Below, one piece after another: positions 17,248 through 17,304 of a stretch of DNA of 17,304 bases. The stretch is from Physocladia obscura. Taxonomy: Eukaryota; Chytridiomycota; Chytridiomycetes; Chytridiales; Chytriomycetaceae. The DNA lies in assembly GCA_027596945.1 (NCBI GenBank), contig JADGJH010000531.1, forward strand, positions 1 through 17,304. Reading direction: 5' to 3'. Every line of letters begins with the position of its first letter. Positions within the stretch are counted from its first letter, which is position 1. The notes beneath the pieces are model-generated. The model saw only the letters and a program-made list of their open reading frames with translations, searched no databases and had not been told where the DNA came from. The translations under genes were made by a program, and so were the position numbers.

Positions 17248-17304
17248 TGTTTATTATTGTTATTTTTTGTTTGTTTTTTTTTTTTCCTTGTAGGAGTTGT
17301 AAAG
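17248..17304. other. 3' flank of the F-box/LRR-like gene, T-rich
   Basis: 57 bp after the TGA, T-rich, with a T13 run around 17273-17285. It is probably 3' UTR; no AATAAA was seen before the window ends. Confidence 0.5.

Overview
The window looks like a gene-dense piece of a zoosporic fungal genome, most likely Chytridiomycota (inference). I can assemble nine protein-coding genes, eight of them with a complete model. Seven genes carry short spliceosomal introns: I count 27, from 47 to 182 bp. Fungal identity rests mainly on a Chs7-type chitin synthase export chaperone. A flagellate, early-diverging fungus is suggested by a three-doublecortin-domain protein and by an F-box/ankyrin protein with the 'NNYAI..A...GH.EIV..LL.DPR.DP' style of repeat. 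No rRNA, tRNA, CRISPR array, transposon or viral gene was recognised.

Layout from left to right. The region 18-97 holds a 34-bp AT-rich tandem repeat, followed by the 3' end of the doublecortin-domain gene (164-2194, minus, six exons). An intergenic stretch of about 540 bp separates it from a divergent NTF2/SnoaL-like gene (about 2736-3215, plus, 5' end unresolved). This converges on an unrecognised 259-aa low-complexity protein (3320-4156, minus). Next come a small secreted protein (4379-4788, minus) and, divergently from a 74-bp spacer, a 12-exon ABCG half-transporter with a Cys-rich N-terminus (4863-8489, plus). A compact minus-strand set follows in transcription order: a short-chain dehydrogenase (12277-11177), an XRCC3-like RAD51 paralogue (11094-9968) and an F-box/ankyrin protein (9958-8522), with gaps of only 82 bp and 9 bp. 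Beyond a 743-bp intergenic region lie CHS7 (14369-13021, minus) and, divergently across 100 bp, an 848-aa F-box/LRR-like protein (14470-17247, plus).

The genes look like ordinary housekeeping and accessory functions: microtubule or axoneme, transport, recombination repair, redox metabolism, chitin synthase trafficking and ubiquitin-ligase adaptors. I see no convincing evidence that they form one dedicated system. The observations most worth a second look are at the level of gene structure. They are an 18-nt microexon and two frame-neutral, stop-free introns in the ABCG gene, a 9-bp gap between two same-strand genes, frequent GTT 5' splice sites, a three-DCX protein with a duplicated proline motif, and a repeat-derived linker inside the XRCC3 ATPase core. 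All exon models come from reading-frame continuity, splice dinucleotides and family resemblance. None has been tested against RNA data.
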